A stretch of 64,000 bases of DNA from Achromobacter pulmonis (GTDB lineage Bacteria; Pseudomonadota; Gammaproteobacteria; Burkholderiales; Burkholderiaceae_B). A model generated the notes under the pieces. It was not told where the DNA came from. It ran no database searches and saw nothing but the letters and a program-made list of their open reading frames with translations. Made by a program: the position numbers and the translations under genes. This document shows, piece after piece, positions 53,301 through 63,476 of the stretch (position 1 is the first letter of the stretch; each line of letters starts with the position of its first letter). The stretch lies in assembly GCF_002885955.2 (NCBI RefSeq), contig NZ_POQS01000005.1, forward strand, positions 213,597 to 277,596, written 5' to 3'.

Positions 53301-53780
53301 GGCGCGGGAACCGGTTGTCGATGCGTTCGATCATAGCGGCGATTTTTATTGATAACAATGTTATTGAAAGCCGGGGGACGGAAACGGATCGGCATATGGA
53401 TTGCAGCCGCTAAACCGATCGCGGCTGAAAGGTTTGTTCCGGCCGGCCGCGCCGGATCGCGGCCGCGCGGCAACGTAGCTCGCGCCAAAAACAGGGCTCC
53501 GAAATGCCTCAAAAAATTAGGGGCAGGGCTGAAAGTCGCATGAATAGGGGCTTGGTCAGTTTCATCAGGGTTAGCCCTAGGCCGATCGGCCAGGCCTTGC
53601 CGTGATGTTGCAATATCCCAACAAGCCTGTCGCAAACCTGCACTTTTCTGATGCCGGCCGTAGCCAGCCCCCCTGATTTTTGATGCAATAGCGTCAACTT
53701 CCCTTCGCGGAGTTAGGGGGGCGGCAGGCTGGTTTGCTGGATTGCTGCTCTTGTCACTCAAATCAACGGAGATTTCTTAA
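53301..53780. other. Intergenic region (480 bp) between truncated TetR gene and porin
   Basis: No convincing gene was found. ATAACA-A-TGTTAT at 53352-53364 is an inverted repeat 52 bp upstream of the TetR start and may be its operator. TTGATGC-AATA-GCGTCAA at 53680-53697 is a near-palindrome about 85 bp upstream of the porin start, suited to a dimeric regulator or an OmpR-like protein. Short frames on both strands do not resemble known proteins. The porin promoter must be here but no clear -35/-10 pair was recognised. Confidence 0.45.
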
Positions 53781-54896
53781 ATGAAAAAGACTCTGCTCGC
53801 TGCCGCCCTGCTCGCCGGTTTTGCCGGTGTCGCCCAGGCAGAAACGTCTGTCACCCTGTACGGCATCATCGACACGGGTATCGGTTACAACAAGGTCAAG
53901 GGCAACGGCTTCGACGGCAGCCGCGTCGGCATGATCAACGGCGTGCAGAACGGTTCGCGCTGGGGTCTGCGTGGTTCGGAAGATCTGGGTGACGGCCTGC
54001 GCGCTGTTTTCCAACTGGAATCGGGCTTCAACTCGGGTAACGGCAACTCGGCTCAGAACGGTCGCCTGTTCGGTCGTCAAGCCACGATCGGTCTGGCCTC
54101 CGACAGCTGGGGTCAACTGGACTTCGGCCGTCAGACCAACATCTCGTCGAAGTACTTCGGCTCGATCGACCCGTTCGGCGCTGGTTTCGGCCAAGCTAAC
54201 ATCGGTGTCGCCCTGAGCGCTGCCAACACCGTCCGCTACGACAACATGGTCCTGTACCAAACCCCGTCGTTCAGCGGCTTCCAGTTCGGCGTCGGCTACT
54301 CGTTCAACGCTGACGACAACAACGCTCGCCAAAGCGGCTGGCGCACCGCCGACAACACCCGCGCGATCACCACCGGTCTGCGCTATGTCAACGGTCCGCT
54401 GAACATCGCTTTCTCGTACGACCAGCTGAACGCCTCGAACAACCTGACGCAGCCGGAAGTTGACGCCACCCCGCGTATGTACGCCCTGGGCGCTTCGTAC
54501 GACTTCGAAGTTGTGAAGCTGTCGCTGGCCTACGCCCGCACGACCGACGGCTGGTTCGGCGGCCAAGGCGTGTCCGGCCCCGCTGGCAACATCAACTTCG
54601 GCAACAACATCTTCGCTGACGGCTTCAAGGCCAACTCGTACATGGTCGGCCTGTCGGCCCCCATCGGCGGCGCTTCGAAGCTGTTCGGTTCGTGGCAGAT
54701 GGTTGATCCGTCGAACGATCGCCTGAACACGGCTCCGGGTGCTGACGAGACGATGAACGTCTTCTCGCTGGGCTACACCTACGACCTGTCCAAGCGCACC
54801 AACCTGTACGCCTACGGTTCGTACGCCAAGAACTACGCCTTCATCGACGACGTCAAGTCGACCGCCGTCGGCGTCGGTATCCGTCACCGCTTCTAA
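53781..54896 (+). CDS. Major outer-membrane porin, Bordetella/betaproteobacterial Gram-negative porin family
   Basis: A 371-residue general porin. The signal peptide MKKTLLAAALLAGFAGVAQA is cleaved before ETSVTLYGIIDTGIGY. SRWGLRGSEDLGDGLRAVFQ with LESGFNSGNGN is the family hallmark. The barrel is completed by many short amphipathic strands and ends VGVGIRHRF with the C-terminal Phe needed for outer-membrane assembly. Porins of this type are trimers that pass small hydrophilic solutes. The gene has a clear GGAG ribosome-binding site and codon use like highly expressed genes (more T-ending codons than neighbours). Three hairpins follow the stop. Confidence 0.92.
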   Translation: MKKTLLAAALLAGFAGVAQAETSVTLYGIIDTGIGYNKVKGNGFDGSRVGMINGVQNGSRWGLRGSEDLGDGLRAVFQLESGFNSGNGNSAQNGRLFGRQATIGLASDSWGQLDFGRQTNISSKYFGSIDPFGAGFGQANIGVALSAANTVRYDNMVLYQTPSFSGFQFGVGYSFNADDNNARQSGWRTADNTRAITTGLRYVNGPLNIAFSYDQLNASNNLTQPEVDATPRMYALGASYDFEVVKLSLAYARTTDGWFGGQGVSGPAGNINFGNNIFADGFKANSYMVGLSAPIGGASKLFGSWQMVDPSNDRLNTAPGADETMNVFSLGYTYDLSKRTNLYAYGSYAKNYAFIDDVKSTAVGVGIRHRF

Positions 54897-54902
54897 TCCA
54901 AC

Positions 54903-54993
54903 GCAGGGCGCAAGCCCTGCCTGGATTTGAAAAAGTGCGCGAACGGGCTTCGGCCCGTTCGTACGAAAACCACTCTCCGGAGTGGTTTTTTTT
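54903..54993 (+). terminator. Three tandem hairpins after the porin gene, the last an intrinsic terminator
   Basis: GCAGGGC-GCAA-GCCCTGC (54903-54920), GAACGGGC-TTCG-GCCCGTTC (54941-54960), and a 10-bp stem 54966-54975 / 54980-54989 with loop TCCG followed by T residues to 54993. The loops are GNRA- and UNCG-type tetraloops. The third is the terminator; the first two probably protect the porin mRNA 3' end. Confidence 0.88.
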
Positions 54994-55151
54994 CGTTCCG
55001 GCGTTGTTTTTCGCCGCCTGGTCGACGGCGCGCAAAGCGCTTGTAGTAAGCTTGTCCGGTCGCTGCGCAAGCCGCGATTGTTCCGGTGAAGAAATGCAGT
55101 CTTTCACCCGCTGTTCAGGCTACAGAGTTCAGCCAGAAGTAACCCCGCGAA

Positions 55152-55160
55152 TGCTACAAT
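55152..55160 (+). promoter_or_regulatory. Extended -10 promoter TG-C-TACAAT, probable original nuo operon promoter
   Basis: An extended -10 element at 55152-55160 with no strong -35. Transcription would begin near 55167, which before the insertion was the CTAAGG sequence now split between 55162-55165 and 56362 onward. Without the IS5-family element this promoter would be about 36 bp from the nuoA start. Assignment rests on sequence and position. Confidence 0.6.
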
Positions 55161-55165
55161 CCTAA

Positions 55166-56361
55166 GGAACCTCTGAACAAGTCCAACGAACCTGTCAGAA
55201 TATAAGTTATTGAAAACAGTCCGATCCGAGTGAACCCGATGAGCCAGTTGAGTTTTTCCGAAGCCGAGTACGTTGGCAAACGCAAGAAAACGCGCCGTGA
55301 GAAGTTTCTGGCCAAGATGGAGCGTGCGGTGCCGTGGAAGCTCTTTGCCGATCTGGTCGATCCGCATTACCCCAAACCGGGCATCGGTCGTCCACCGTAT
55401 CCGCTGGAAACGATGCTGCGCATCTACTTCATGCAACTGTGGTTTTCGCTGTCGGACCCGGCCATGGAAGAGACGCTGTACGACAGCTTTTCGATGCGCC
55501 AGTTTGCCAAACTGCCTGGAGGTCGTGTGCCGGACGAGACCACCATTTTGAACTTCCGTCATCTGCTCGAGCAGCACAACATTGCCGACCAAGCGCTTGA
55601 GGCGGTCAACCTGCTGTTGCAGGATCAAGGCATTCAGGTGCGCAAAGGCACCATTGTGGACGCCACAATTATCGATGCACCCAGCTCGACCAAGAACGCC
55701 AGCGGCACGCGGGACCCCGAGATGCATCAGACCAAAAAGGGAAACCAGTGGCACTTTGGGATGAAGGCCCACATTGGGGTTGATCTTCACAGCGGGCTGG
55801 TCCACACGGTGGTGGGCACCGCTGCCAATGAGCATGATGTTACTCAGGCGGCTGCGTTGCTGCATGGTGAAGAAACGTTGGCTTTTGGCGATGCCGGTTA
55901 TCAAGGCGTAGACAAACGACCCGAGCACCAAGGGCGTGACGTAACCTGGCACATTGCCATGCGCCCCGGCAAACGGCGCGCCTTGGGTAACAGCGCAATT
56001 GATCGTTTGACGCAAAACATTGAGCGGGCCAAATCCAGTCTTCGAGCCAAGGTTGAGCATCCGTTTCGTGTCATCAAATGCCAATTCGGGTTTCGTAAAG
56101 TCAGATTCCGTGGACTGGCCAAGAACACTGCGCATTTGAAAATGTTGTTTACGCTGTCCAATATCTGGATGGCACGCCGCCCGTTGACGGCGGTGGCAGG
56201 GTAAGTGCGCCCAAAAAGCGCCAACAGGCCCGAAAACGGGCCTGATCGGGGTGCAAACAACCCGAAAGTGGCGATGATTTGAGCAGTTTTTAACCATTTT
56301 TGAATACTTTGGTCATGAGGTCGATTTTTGGATGTTTGAAATCGAGTTCTTCAGACCTTCC
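55166..56361 (+). mobile_element. IS5-family insertion sequence, 1,196 bp, flanked by CTAA duplication
   Basis: Terminal inverted repeats GGAACCTCTGAACAAGTC (from 55166) and GGAAGGTCTGAAGAACTC (inward from 56361) match at 14 of 18 positions. The 4-bp target duplication CTAA is at 55162-55165 and 56362-56365, in line with the YTAR preference of IS5 elements. One intact transposase gene is read on the plus strand. The clean duplication means a simple insertion, probably recent. It lies between the nuo promoter and nuoA. Confidence 0.92.
55239..56204 (+). CDS. IS5-family transposase
   Basis: A 321-residue DDE transposase. ATG 55239 is chosen (GAG eight bases upstream); an in-frame GTG lies at 55230. 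The N-terminal DUF772 region contains YPKPGIGRPPYPLETMLRIY. The catalytic core has Asp in IVDATIIDAPS, Asp in AFGDAGYQGVDK and Glu in the AKVEHPFRVIK segment of the Y-R-E motif. The frame is complete, so mobility is possible. It is transcribed in the same direction as the nuo genes; read-through could drive nuo expression. Confidence 0.93.
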   Translation: MSQLSFSEAEYVGKRKKTRREKFLAKMERAVPWKLFADLVDPHYPKPGIGRPPYPLETMLRIYFMQLWFSLSDPAMEETLYDSFSMRQFAKLPGGRVPDETTILNFRHLLEQHNIADQALEAVNLLLQDQGIQVRKGTIVDATIIDAPSSTKNASGTRDPEMHQTKKGNQWHFGMKAHIGVDLHSGLVHTVVGTAANEHDVTQAAALLHGEETLAFGDAGYQGVDKRPEHQGRDVTWHIAMRPGKRRALGNSAIDRLTQNIERAKSSLRAKVEHPFRVIKCQFGFRKVRFRGLAKNTAHLKMLFTLSNIWMARRPLTAVAG

Positions 56362-56391
56362 CTAAGGTTTGCGCATTTGACGGACGCCTGA

Positions 56392-56751
56392 ATGAACCTG
56401 CAACAGTATTTCCCCGTCCTGCTGTTTATCGTAGTGGCCACCCTCATCGGGTTCGCGCTGCTGACGGCCGGCTCCCTCCTTGGTCCGCGGCGTCCGTACG
56501 CCGAAAAGCTTTCGCCGTACGAGTGCGGCTTCGAAGCTTTTGAAGACGCCCGCATGAAGTTTGACGTGCGCTACTACCTGGTGGCGATCCTGTTCATTCT
56601 TTTCGACCTCGAAATCGCGTTCCTGTTCCCGTGGGCCATCGCCCAGGGCACGGTCGGGCTCGTCGGATTCTGGACGGTCATGGTCTTCCTGGCCGTGCTC
56701 ACCGTCGGCTTCATCTATGAATGGAAAAAGGGCGCGCTGGACTGGGAATAA
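56392..56751 (+). CDS. nuoA: NADH-quinone oxidoreductase subunit A
   Basis: A 119-residue membrane subunit of Complex I with three transmembrane helices (about 6-30, 62-82, 90-110). The conserved loop [20 protein letters not shown] is the NuoA hallmark, with the reactive Cys near residue 46 (ECGFE). NuoA sits beside NuoH at the quinone entry site. It is the first gene of the nuo run. An IS5-family element ends 30 bp upstream, so its promoter is displaced. NuoB follows 39 bp later. Confidence 0.95.
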   Translation: MNLQQYFPVLLFIVVATLIGFALLTAGSLLGPRRPYAEKLSPYECGFEAFEDARMKFDVRYYLVAILFILFDLEIAFLFPWAIAQGTVGLVGFWTVMVFLAVLTVGFIYEWKKGALDWE

Positions 56752-56790
56752 GCCCCGGGCTTCCTGTACAGCACGCTATCAGAGACGAAT

Positions 56791-57267
56791 ATGGCTATAG
56801 ACGGCATTCTCAAGCAAGGGTTCATCACAACCAGCGCCGACAAGTTCCTTAACTGGGCGAAGACCGGCTCCATGTGGCCCATGACCTTCGGTCTGGCCTG
56901 CTGCGCGGTTGAGATGATGCACGCGGGCGCGGCCCGCTACGACCTGGACCAGTTCGGCATCATTTTCCGGCCCAGCCCGCGCCAGTCCGATCTCATGATC
57001 GTGGCCGGCACGCTGTGCAACAAGATGGCGCCGGCGCTGCGCAAGGTCTATGACCAGATGCCCGAGCCGCGCTGGGTGGTCTCGATGGGCTCCTGTGCCA
57101 ACGGCGGCGGCTACTACCACTATTCGTATTCGGTGGTCCGTGGCTGCGATCGCATCGTACCGGTAGACGTCTACGTGCCGGGCTGTCCGCCTACGGCCGA
57201 GGCGCTGGTCTACGGCTTGCTGCAAATGCAGAACAAGATCCGCCTGACCAACACGATTGCGCGCTGA
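56791..57267 (+). CDS. nuoB: NADH-quinone oxidoreductase subunit B
   Basis: A 158-residue soluble subunit that carries the terminal N2 [4Fe-4S] cluster of Complex I. Ligands are Cys37, Cys38, Cys102 and Cys132 ([42 protein letters not shown]). It passes electrons to quinone at the interface with NuoD and NuoH. Length and motifs are normal. NuoC follows after 73 bp. Confidence 0.96.
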   Translation: MAIDGILKQGFITTSADKFLNWAKTGSMWPMTFGLACCAVEMMHAGAARYDLDQFGIIFRPSPRQSDLMIVAGTLCNKMAPALRKVYDQMPEPRWVVSMGSCANGGGYYHYSYSVVRGCDRIVPVDVYVPGCPPTAEALVYGLLQMQNKIRLTNTIAR

Positions 57268-57340
57268 GCCTTCGCCCGCCGGGCGGCAACCCGCCGCCGG
57301 CCTCGCGAAACCAGCGTATCGGTTCACCTAAGCGTACAAG

Positions 57341-57967
57341 ATGATGACCAGGCTCGAAACCCTGAAAAACAATTTGCAGACCACCCTCGGCGCCGATATC
57401 GCGCTGACCGAGGCGCTGGGCGAGCTGACGCTCGAAGTGCCCGCGCAGCAGTGGTTCTCGGTCTGCAACAAGCTGCGCACCGAAGCCGGCCTGCGCTTTG
57501 AAACCTGTATCGACCTCTGCGGCGTCGACTACCTGACCTGGGGCAACGGCACCCGCCAGATGCCCGAGGAAGCCAACGCCAAGGTCCAGCGCGCGCGCTT
57601 CGCCGTCGTCGTGCACCTGCTGTCCATCGAGCACAACTGGCGCCTGCGGGTGCGCACCTGGGCCGAGGACGACGAGTTCCCGGTGGTCGCCTCGCTGATC
57701 GAGTGCTGGCCGGGCGTGGGCTGGTTCGAGCGCGAAGCCTTCGACCTGTACGGCATCGTCTTCGAAGGTCACCCGGACCTGCGCCGCATTCTTACCGACT
57801 ACGGCTTCATCGGCCACCCGTTCCGCAAGGACTTCCCGTTGTCCGGCACCGTCGAAATGCGCTACGACCCCGAACAACGCCGCGTCATCTACCAGCCGGT
57901 CACGATCGATCCGCGCGAGATCACCCCGCGCGTGGTCCGCGAAGATTCCTACGGCTTGGGGCGTTAA
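57341..57967 (+). CDS. nuoC: NADH-quinone oxidoreductase subunit C
   Basis: A 208-residue peripheral-arm subunit (30-kDa type), separate from NuoD as in most betaproteobacteria. The signature [20 protein letters not shown] appears as [20 protein letters not shown] near residue 130, followed by [18 protein letters not shown]. The start is one of two adjacent ATG codons (57341 or 57344). NuoD begins three bases after its stop. Confidence 0.95.
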   Translation: MMTRLETLKNNLQTTLGADIALTEALGELTLEVPAQQWFSVCNKLRTEAGLRFETCIDLCGVDYLTWGNGTRQMPEEANAKVQRARFAVVVHLLSIEHNWRLRVRTWAEDDEFPVVASLIECWPGVGWFEREAFDLYGIVFEGHPDLRRILTDYGFIGHPFRKDFPLSGTVEMRYDPEQRRVIYQPVTIDPREITPRVVREDSYGLGR

Positions 57968-57970
57968 ATC

Positions 57971-59227
57971 ATGGCAGAAATCAAGAACTACACGCTCAAC
58001 TTCGGTCCCCAGCACCCGGCCGCCCACGGCGTGCTGCGCCTGGTGCTCGAGCTCGACGGCGAAGTGATCCAGCGCGCCGACCCGCACATCGGCCTGCTGC
58101 ACCGCGCCACCGAAAAACTGGCCGAACACAAGACCTACATCCAGGCGCTGCCCTACATGGACCGCCTGGACTACGTGTCCATGATGTGCAACGAGCACGC
58201 CTACGTCATGGCCATCGAGAAGCTGCTGGGCATCGAAGCGCCGCTGCGCGCCCAGTACATCCGCGTGATGTTCGACGAAATCACGCGCCTGCTGAACCAC
58301 CTGATGTCGCTGGGCTCGCACGCCCTGGACGTGGGCGCCATGGCGGTGTTCCTGTACGCCTTCCGCGAGCGCGAAGACCTGATGGACTGCTACGAAGCGG
58401 TCTCGGGCGCGCGCATGCACGCGGCCTACTACCGTCCGGGCGGCGTCTACCGCGACCTGCCGGATTCCATGCCGCAGTACGGCGCCACCAGCAAGTACCG
58501 CGGCGACAAGGAACTGCGCGCCATGAACGACGCGCGTTCGGGTTCGCTGCTGGACTTCATCGAAGACTTCACCAACCGCTTCCCCGGTTGCGTGGACGAG
58601 TACGAAACGCTGCTGACCGACAACCGCATCTGGAAGCAGCGCCTGGTCGGCATCGGCGTGGTCGATCCCGAGCGCGCCAAGGCGCTGGGCTTCACCGGCC
58701 CGATGCTGCGCGGTTCGGGCGTGGCCTGGGACCTGCGCAAGATGCAGCCCTACGAGGTCTACGACCTGGTCGATTTCGACATCCCGGTGGGTGTCAACGG
58801 CGATTGCTACGACCGCTACCTGGTCCGCGTCGCCGAAATGCGTGAAAGCAACCGCATCATCCGCCAGTGCGTGGAATGGCTGCGCAACAATCCGGGCCCG
58901 GTCATGATCGAGAACCACAAGATCGCCCCGCCCAAGCGCACCGCCATGAAGACCAACATGGAAGAGCTGATCCATCACTTCAAGCTCTTCACTGAAGGCT
59001 TCCACGTTCCTCCCGGTGAAGCGTATGCCTCGGTGGAACACCCCAAGGGCGAATTCGGCATCTACGCGGTGTCCGACGGCGCCAACAAGCCCTACCGTCT
59101 GAAAATTCGGGCGCCGGGCTTTGCCCACCTCCAATCGCTGGATGAAATGTCTCGCGGTCACATGATCGCCGACGCCGTCACCATCATTGGCACGCAGGAC
59201 ATCGTTTTCGGCGAGATCGATCGCTGA
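57971..59227 (+). CDS. nuoD: NADH-quinone oxidoreductase subunit D
   Basis: A 418-residue peripheral subunit (49-kDa type) that forms the quinone site with NuoB. Conserved regions are [20 protein letters not shown] (residue 8 on), [16 protein letters not shown], and [20 protein letters not shown] near the C-terminus, ending [10 protein letters not shown]. It is evolutionarily related to hydrogenase large subunits. Length is normal. NuoE follows after 47 bp. Confidence 0.96.
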   Translation: MAEIKNYTLNFGPQHPAAHGVLRLVLELDGEVIQRADPHIGLLHRATEKLAEHKTYIQALPYMDRLDYVSMMCNEHAYVMAIEKLLGIEAPLRAQYIRVMFDEITRLLNHLMSLGSHALDVGAMAVFLYAFREREDLMDCYEAVSGARMHAAYYRPGGVYRDLPDSMPQYGATSKYRGDKELRAMNDARSGSLLDFIEDFTNRFPGCVDEYETLLTDNRIWKQRLVGIGVVDPERAKALGFTGPMLRGSGVAWDLRKMQPYEVYDLVDFDIPVGVNGDCYDRYLVRVAEMRESNRIIRQCVEWLRNNPGPVMIENHKIAPPKRTAMKTNMEELIHHFKLFTEGFHVPPGEAYASVEHPKGEFGIYAVSDGANKPYRLKIRAPGFAHLQSLDEMSRGHMIADAVTIIGTQDIVFGEIDR

Positions 59228-59274
59228 TCCGCCCAGACAGTCACGAGCACGCCCGCATAACCCGGATTCAAACT

Positions 59275-59769
59275 ATGCTGCTTTCCGAACAGGCCTACCA
59301 GAAAATCGACCGAGAACTCGCCAAGTTCCCGGCCGACCAGCGGCAGTCCGCCATCATGGCCTCGCTTGCCATCGCGCAAGAAGAGAAGGGCTGGTTGGCT
59401 ACCGAAATCATCGAAGATGTGGCCAACTACATCGGCGTCCCGCCCATCGCGGTCCAGGAAGTCGCCACTTTCTACAACATGTTCGACGTCAAGCCCGTCG
59501 GCAAGAACAAGATCGCCGTCTGCACGAACCTGCCCTGTGCCTTGCGCGACGGCGAACGCGCCGGCGACTACCTCAAGCGCAAGCTGGGCGTCGACTACCG
59601 AGAAACCACCGCCGACGGCCAGTTCACGCTCGTGGAAGGCGAGTGCATGGGCGCTTGCGGCGATTCGCCGGTGCTGATCGTGAACAACAAGCATATGTGC
59701 GTGCGCATGACCGAAGAGAAGCTGGACGCGCTGGTCGCGGCCCTCAAGGCGCAAGGAGAGTCGGCATGA
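59275..59769 (+). CDS. nuoE: NADH-quinone oxidoreductase subunit E
   Basis: A 164-residue soluble subunit with the N1a [2Fe-2S] cluster. The thioredoxin-like ligands are Cys83, Cys88, Cys124 and Cys128 ([13 protein letters not shown] and [14 protein letters not shown]). It lies next to NuoF in the NADH dehydrogenase module. Its stop overlaps the nuoF ATG (ATGA), so the two are co-translated. Confidence 0.95.
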   Translation: MLLSEQAYQKIDRELAKFPADQRQSAIMASLAIAQEEKGWLATEIIEDVANYIGVPPIAVQEVATFYNMFDVKPVGKNKIAVCTNLPCALRDGERAGDYLKRKLGVDYRETTADGQFTLVEGECMGACGDSPVLIVNNKHMCVRMTEEKLDALVAALKAQGESA

Positions 59770-61133
59770 ACGCGCCCGACCTGTACAAGCAGTTTGCGCA
59801 GGGGCTGGACCCCAACCCGCTGAACGACCTGACCAACTCGATGTGCCTGCACGGCCGGCACATCCAGCCGCAGATCCTGGCCGACGTCGACGGCGCCAAC
59901 TGGCGCCTGGCCGACTACGTCAAGCGCGGCGGCTACGAAGCCCTCAAGAAGATCCTGACCACCGGCATGAAGCCGGAAGACGTGATCGCCGAAGTCAAGG
60001 CCTCGGGCCTGCGCGGCCGTGGCGGCGCGGGCTTCCCGACCGGCCTGAAGTGGAGCTTCATGCCGCGCGCCTTCCCCGGCCAGAAGTACCTGGTGTGCAA
60101 CTCCGACGAAGGCGAGCCGGGCACGTTCAAGGATCGCGACATCCTGCGATTCAACCCGCACATCGTGATCGAAGGCATGGCCATCGCCGCCTACGCCATG
60201 GGCATCAGCGCGGGCTACAACTACATCCACGGCGAAATCTTCGAAGTCTACGAGCGCTTCGAGGAAGCGCTGGAAGAGGCTCGCGCCGCCGGCTTCCTGG
60301 GCGACAAGATCCTGGGTTCGGATTTCAGCTTCCAGCTGCATGCGTTCCACGGCTACGGCGCCTACATCTGCGGCGAGGAAACCGCGCTGCTGGAATCGCT
60401 GGAAGGCAAGAAGGGCCAGCCGCGCTTCAAGCCGCCGTTCCCCGCCAGCTTCGGCCTGTACGGCAAGCCCACCACGATCAACAACACCGAGACGTTCGCG
60501 GCGGTGCCGTGGATCATCCGCAACGGCGGCCAGGCCTACCTGGAAGTCGGCAAGCCGAACAACGGCGGCACCAAGCTGTTCTCGATCACCGGCGACGTCG
60601 AGCGTCCCGGCAACTACGAGATCCCGCTGGGCACCCCGTTCTCGACCCTGCTGGAACTGGCCGGCGGCATGCGCGGCGGCAAGAAGCTCAAGGCCGTGAT
60701 TCCCGGCGGCTCCAGCGCCCCGGTGCTGCCCGCCGACATCATGATGGAATGCACGATGGACTATGACTCCATCGCCAAGGCGGGCTCGATGCTGGGCTCG
60801 GGCGCGGTGATCGTCATGGACGAGACGCGCTGCATGGTGAAGTCGCTCATGCGCCTGTCGTATTTCTATTTCGAGGAAAGCTGCGGCCAGTGCACGCCGT
60901 GCCGCGAAGGCACCGGCTGGCTCTACCGCATGGTGCATCGCATCGAAAACGGCCAGGGCCGTCCGGAGGACCTGGACCTGCTCGACAGCGTGGCCGGCAA
61001 CATCATGGGCCGCACCATCTGCGCCCTGGGCGACGCCGCGGCCATGCCCGTGCGTGGCTTCCTCAAGCATTTTCGCGACGAATTCGCGCACCACATCGAG
61101 CACAAGTCTTGTGTGGTCCCGCAATATCTGTAG
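59766..61133 (+). CDS. nuoF: NADH-quinone oxidoreductase subunit F
   Basis: A 455-residue flavoprotein that oxidises NADH. The glycine-rich NADH/FMN motif [16 protein letters not shown] is at about 81-96, and [15 protein letters not shown] follows. [18 protein letters not shown] is in the middle. The [4Fe-4S] N3 ligands are in [12 protein letters not shown] (about Cys373, 376, 379) and a later Cys near 419 (GRTICALGD). The ATG at 59766 overlaps the nuoE stop. Full length. Confidence 0.96.
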   Translation: MNAPDLYKQFAQGLDPNPLNDLTNSMCLHGRHIQPQILADVDGANWRLADYVKRGGYEALKKILTTGMKPEDVIAEVKASGLRGRGGAGFPTGLKWSFMPRAFPGQKYLVCNSDEGEPGTFKDRDILRFNPHIVIEGMAIAAYAMGISAGYNYIHGEIFEVYERFEEALEEARAAGFLGDKILGSDFSFQLHAFHGYGAYICGEETALLESLEGKKGQPRFKPPFPASFGLYGKPTTINNTETFAAVPWIIRNGGQAYLEVGKPNNGGTKLFSITGDVERPGNYEIPLGTPFSTLLELAGGMRGGKKLKAVIPGGSSAPVLPADIMMECTMDYDSIAKAGSMLGSGAVIVMDETRCMVKSLMRLSYFYFEESCGQCTPCREGTGWLYRMVHRIENGQGRPEDLDLLDSVAGNIMGRTICALGDAAAMPVRGFLKHFRDEFAHHIEHKSCVVPQYL

Positions 61134-61148
61134 GTCTCAGGAACAGCA

Positions 61149-63476
61149 ATGGTTGAACTAACCGTCGACGGCAACAAGGTCGAAGTGCCCGAAGGCAGCA
61201 TGGTCATGCATGCCGCCCAGAAGATCGGGCTTTACGTGCCGCATTTCTGCTACCACAAGAAACTGTCCATCGCGGCCAACTGCCGCATGTGCCTGGTTGA
61301 AGTGGAAAAGGCGCCCAAGGCGCTGCCCGCCTGCGCCACGCCCGTAACCAACGGCATGGTCGTCCACACCTGCTCTGAAAAGGCGCGCGCCGCCCAGAAG
61401 TCGGTGATGGAATTCCTGCTCATCAATCACCCGCTCGACTGCCCGATCTGCGATCAGGGCGGCGAATGCCAGCTGCAGGACCTGGCCGTGGGCTACGGCG
61501 CCTCCTCCTCGCGCTACAACGAGGAAAAGCGCGTGGTCTTCCACAAGGACCTGGGCCCGCTGGTTTCCGCCGAGGAAATGAGCCGCTGCATCCACTGCAC
61601 CCGCTGCGTGCGCTTCGGCCAGGAAATCGCCGGCATCATGGAGCTGGGCATGCTCAACCGCGGCGAGCACTCCGAGATCACGACCTTCGTCGGCCGTTCG
61701 ATCGAATCCGAGCTCTCCGGCAACATGATCGACATCTGTCCGGTGGGCGCGCTGACCTCCAAGCCGTTCCGCTACAGCGCCCGTACCTGGGAGCTGGCGC
61801 GCCGCCGTTCGGTCAGCCCGCACGACAGCCTGGGCGCCAACCTGGTGATCCAGGTCAAGGGCGACCGCGTCATGCGCGTGGTGCCGTTCGAAGACGAAGC
61901 CATCAACGAATGCTGGATCTCCGACCGCGACCGCTTCTCGTATGAAGGCCTGAACAGCGAAGACCGCCTGTCGGCCCCGATGATCAAGGGCACCGACGGC
62001 AAGTGGCAGGAAGCCTCCTGGTCCGACGCGCTGGCCGCCGTGGCCCAGGGCCTGTCGCGGGTGCGCGACAGCTTCGGCGCCGGCCAGATCGGCGCGCTGG
62101 CCTCGGAATACGCCACCACCGAAGAATACGCGCTGCTGGGCCGCCTGGTCCGCGCGCTGGGTTCGGAAAACATCGACTTCCGCCTGCGCCAGACCGACGC
62201 GGCCTTCGACGCCGCCCTGACGGGCGCGCCGTGGCTGGGCATGCCGATCGCCGAACTCGACAACCTGGACCGCGTCCTGGTCGTGGGCTCGTTCCTGCGC
62301 AAGGACCACCCGCTGATGGCGCAGCGCCTGCGCCAGGCCGCCAAGCGCGGCACGCAGATCCTGATGCTCGACAGCGCCGCCGACGATCCGCTGATGCCGG
62401 TCGCCGCCCGCGTCACCGTGGCCCCGTCCGAACTGGCGCGCGCGCTGGCCGAAGTGGCCGTCGCGCTGGCCCAGGCCAAGGAACAGGCCGTGCCGGCCGA
62501 GTTCGCCTCGGTCGTCCCGGGCGACAATGCGAAGGCCATCGCCGCCAGCCTGGCGTCCGGTTCCAACACCGCGGTCCTGATGGGCAACCTGGCCGTGGCC
62601 AGCCCGCAGGCCTCGACCCTGGCGGCCAACGGCCGCGCCGTGGCCGACCTGGCCGGCGGCAAGTTCGGCTTCCTGACCTCCGGCGGCAACACCGTCGGCG
62701 GCTACCTGGCCGGCGCGATTCCGGGCAAGGGCGGCAAGAACGCCGCCGCCATGCTGGCCGAGCCGCTCAAGGCCTACGTGGTGCTGCACGCCGAGCCGCT
62801 GCTCGACGCCGACAACGGCCAGCAGGCGCTGGCCGCGCTGCGCGGCGCGCAGTTCGCCGTGGCCCTGACGCCTTACCGTTCGGCCGCCGCCGAATGGGCC
62901 GACGTCATGCTGCCGGTCTCGCCCTTCACCGAAACCTCGGGCACCTTCGTCAACGCGCAAGGCCTGGCCCAGAGCTTCAAGGGCACGGTTGCGCCGTTCG
63001 GCCAGACCCGTCCGGGCTGGAAGGTCCTGCGGGTGCTGGGCAACGTGCTGCACCTGGCCGGCTTCGACGACGAGACCTCCGAGTCCGTGCGCGACGCCGT
63101 GCTGGCCGGCGGCGTCGAAGGCCGCCTGTCCAACGACATCAAGGCGCCGCTGGGCCTGGGCCAGGCGGCAGCCGGCCTGGAGCGCGTCGCCGACGTGCCG
63201 ATCTACCGCAGCGACGCCATGGTGCGCCGTTCCGAGCCGCTGCAGGCGGCTCCGGCCTCGAAGAAGCCGGCCGCCGCCATGAACGGCCGCACGCTCACCA
63301 GCCTGGGCCTGACGGCCGGGGCCAAGGTGCGCGTGTCGGGCGGGCAGGGCGCCGTCGAACTCGAAACCGTGCAGGACGATGCCGTGGCCGACCGCGCCGT
63401 GCGTATTTCGGCTGCCTTTGAAAACACCGCGGCCCTGGGTGGCGCATTCGGTCAAATCAGCGTGGAGCGTGCCTGA
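61149..63476 (+). CDS. nuoG: NADH-quinone oxidoreductase subunit G
   Basis: A 775-residue iron-sulfur subunit. The N-terminal [2Fe-2S] ligands are Cys34, Cys45, Cys48 and Cys62 ([20 protein letters not shown]). A His-Cys3 cluster motif follows ([18 protein letters not shown]), then ferredoxin-like ligands [18 protein letters not shown] and [14 protein letters not shown]. The C-terminal molybdopterin-oxidoreductase-like domain has lost cofactor function in this family. It wires electrons from NuoF toward NuoB. Its stop overlaps the nuoH start by one base (TGATG). Confidence 0.95.
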   Translation: MVELTVDGNKVEVPEGSMVMHAAQKIGLYVPHFCYHKKLSIAANCRMCLVEVEKAPKALPACATPVTNGMVVHTCSEKARAAQKSVMEFLLINHPLDCPICDQGGECQLQDLAVGYGASSSRYNEEKRVVFHKDLGPLVSAEEMSRCIHCTRCVRFGQEIAGIMELGMLNRGEHSEITTFVGRSIESELSGNMIDICPVGALTSKPFRYSARTWELARRRSVSPHDSLGANLVIQVKGDRVMRVVPFEDEAINECWISDRDRFSYEGLNSEDRLSAPMIKGTDGKWQEASWSDALAAVAQGLSRVRDSFGAGQIGALASEYATTEEYALLGRLVRALGSENIDFRLRQTDAAFDAALTGAPWLGMPIAELDNLDRVLVVGSFLRKDHPLMAQRLRQAAKRGTQILMLDSAADDPLMPVAARVTVAPSELARALAEVAVALAQAKEQAVPAEFASVVPGDNAKAIAASLASGSNTAVLMGNLAVASPQASTLAANGRAVADLAGGKFGFLTSGGNTVGGYLAGAIPGKGGKNAAAMLAEPLKAYVVLHAEPLLDADNGQQALAALRGAQFAVALTPYRSAAAEWADVMLPVSPFTETSGTFVNAQGLAQSFKGTVAPFGQTRPGWKVLRVLGNVLHLAGFDDETSESVRDAVLAGGVEGRLSNDIKAPLGLGQAAAGLERVADVPIYRSDAMVRRSEPLQAAPASKKPAAAMNGRTLTSLGLTAGAKVRVSGGQGAVELETVQDDAVADRAVRISAAFENTAALGGAFGQISVERA

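Noticed and set aside
53258..53761. Open frames in the gap upstream of the porin as possible genes
   Set aside because: They overlap the TetR gene or the porin promoter region, have no ribosome-binding site and no recognisable family.
56300..56328. Outward promoter at the right end of the IS5-family element (TTGAAT with a GATTTT -10)
   Set aside because: The -10 matches only three of six bases. It is too weak to claim, although some route for nuo transcription must exist.
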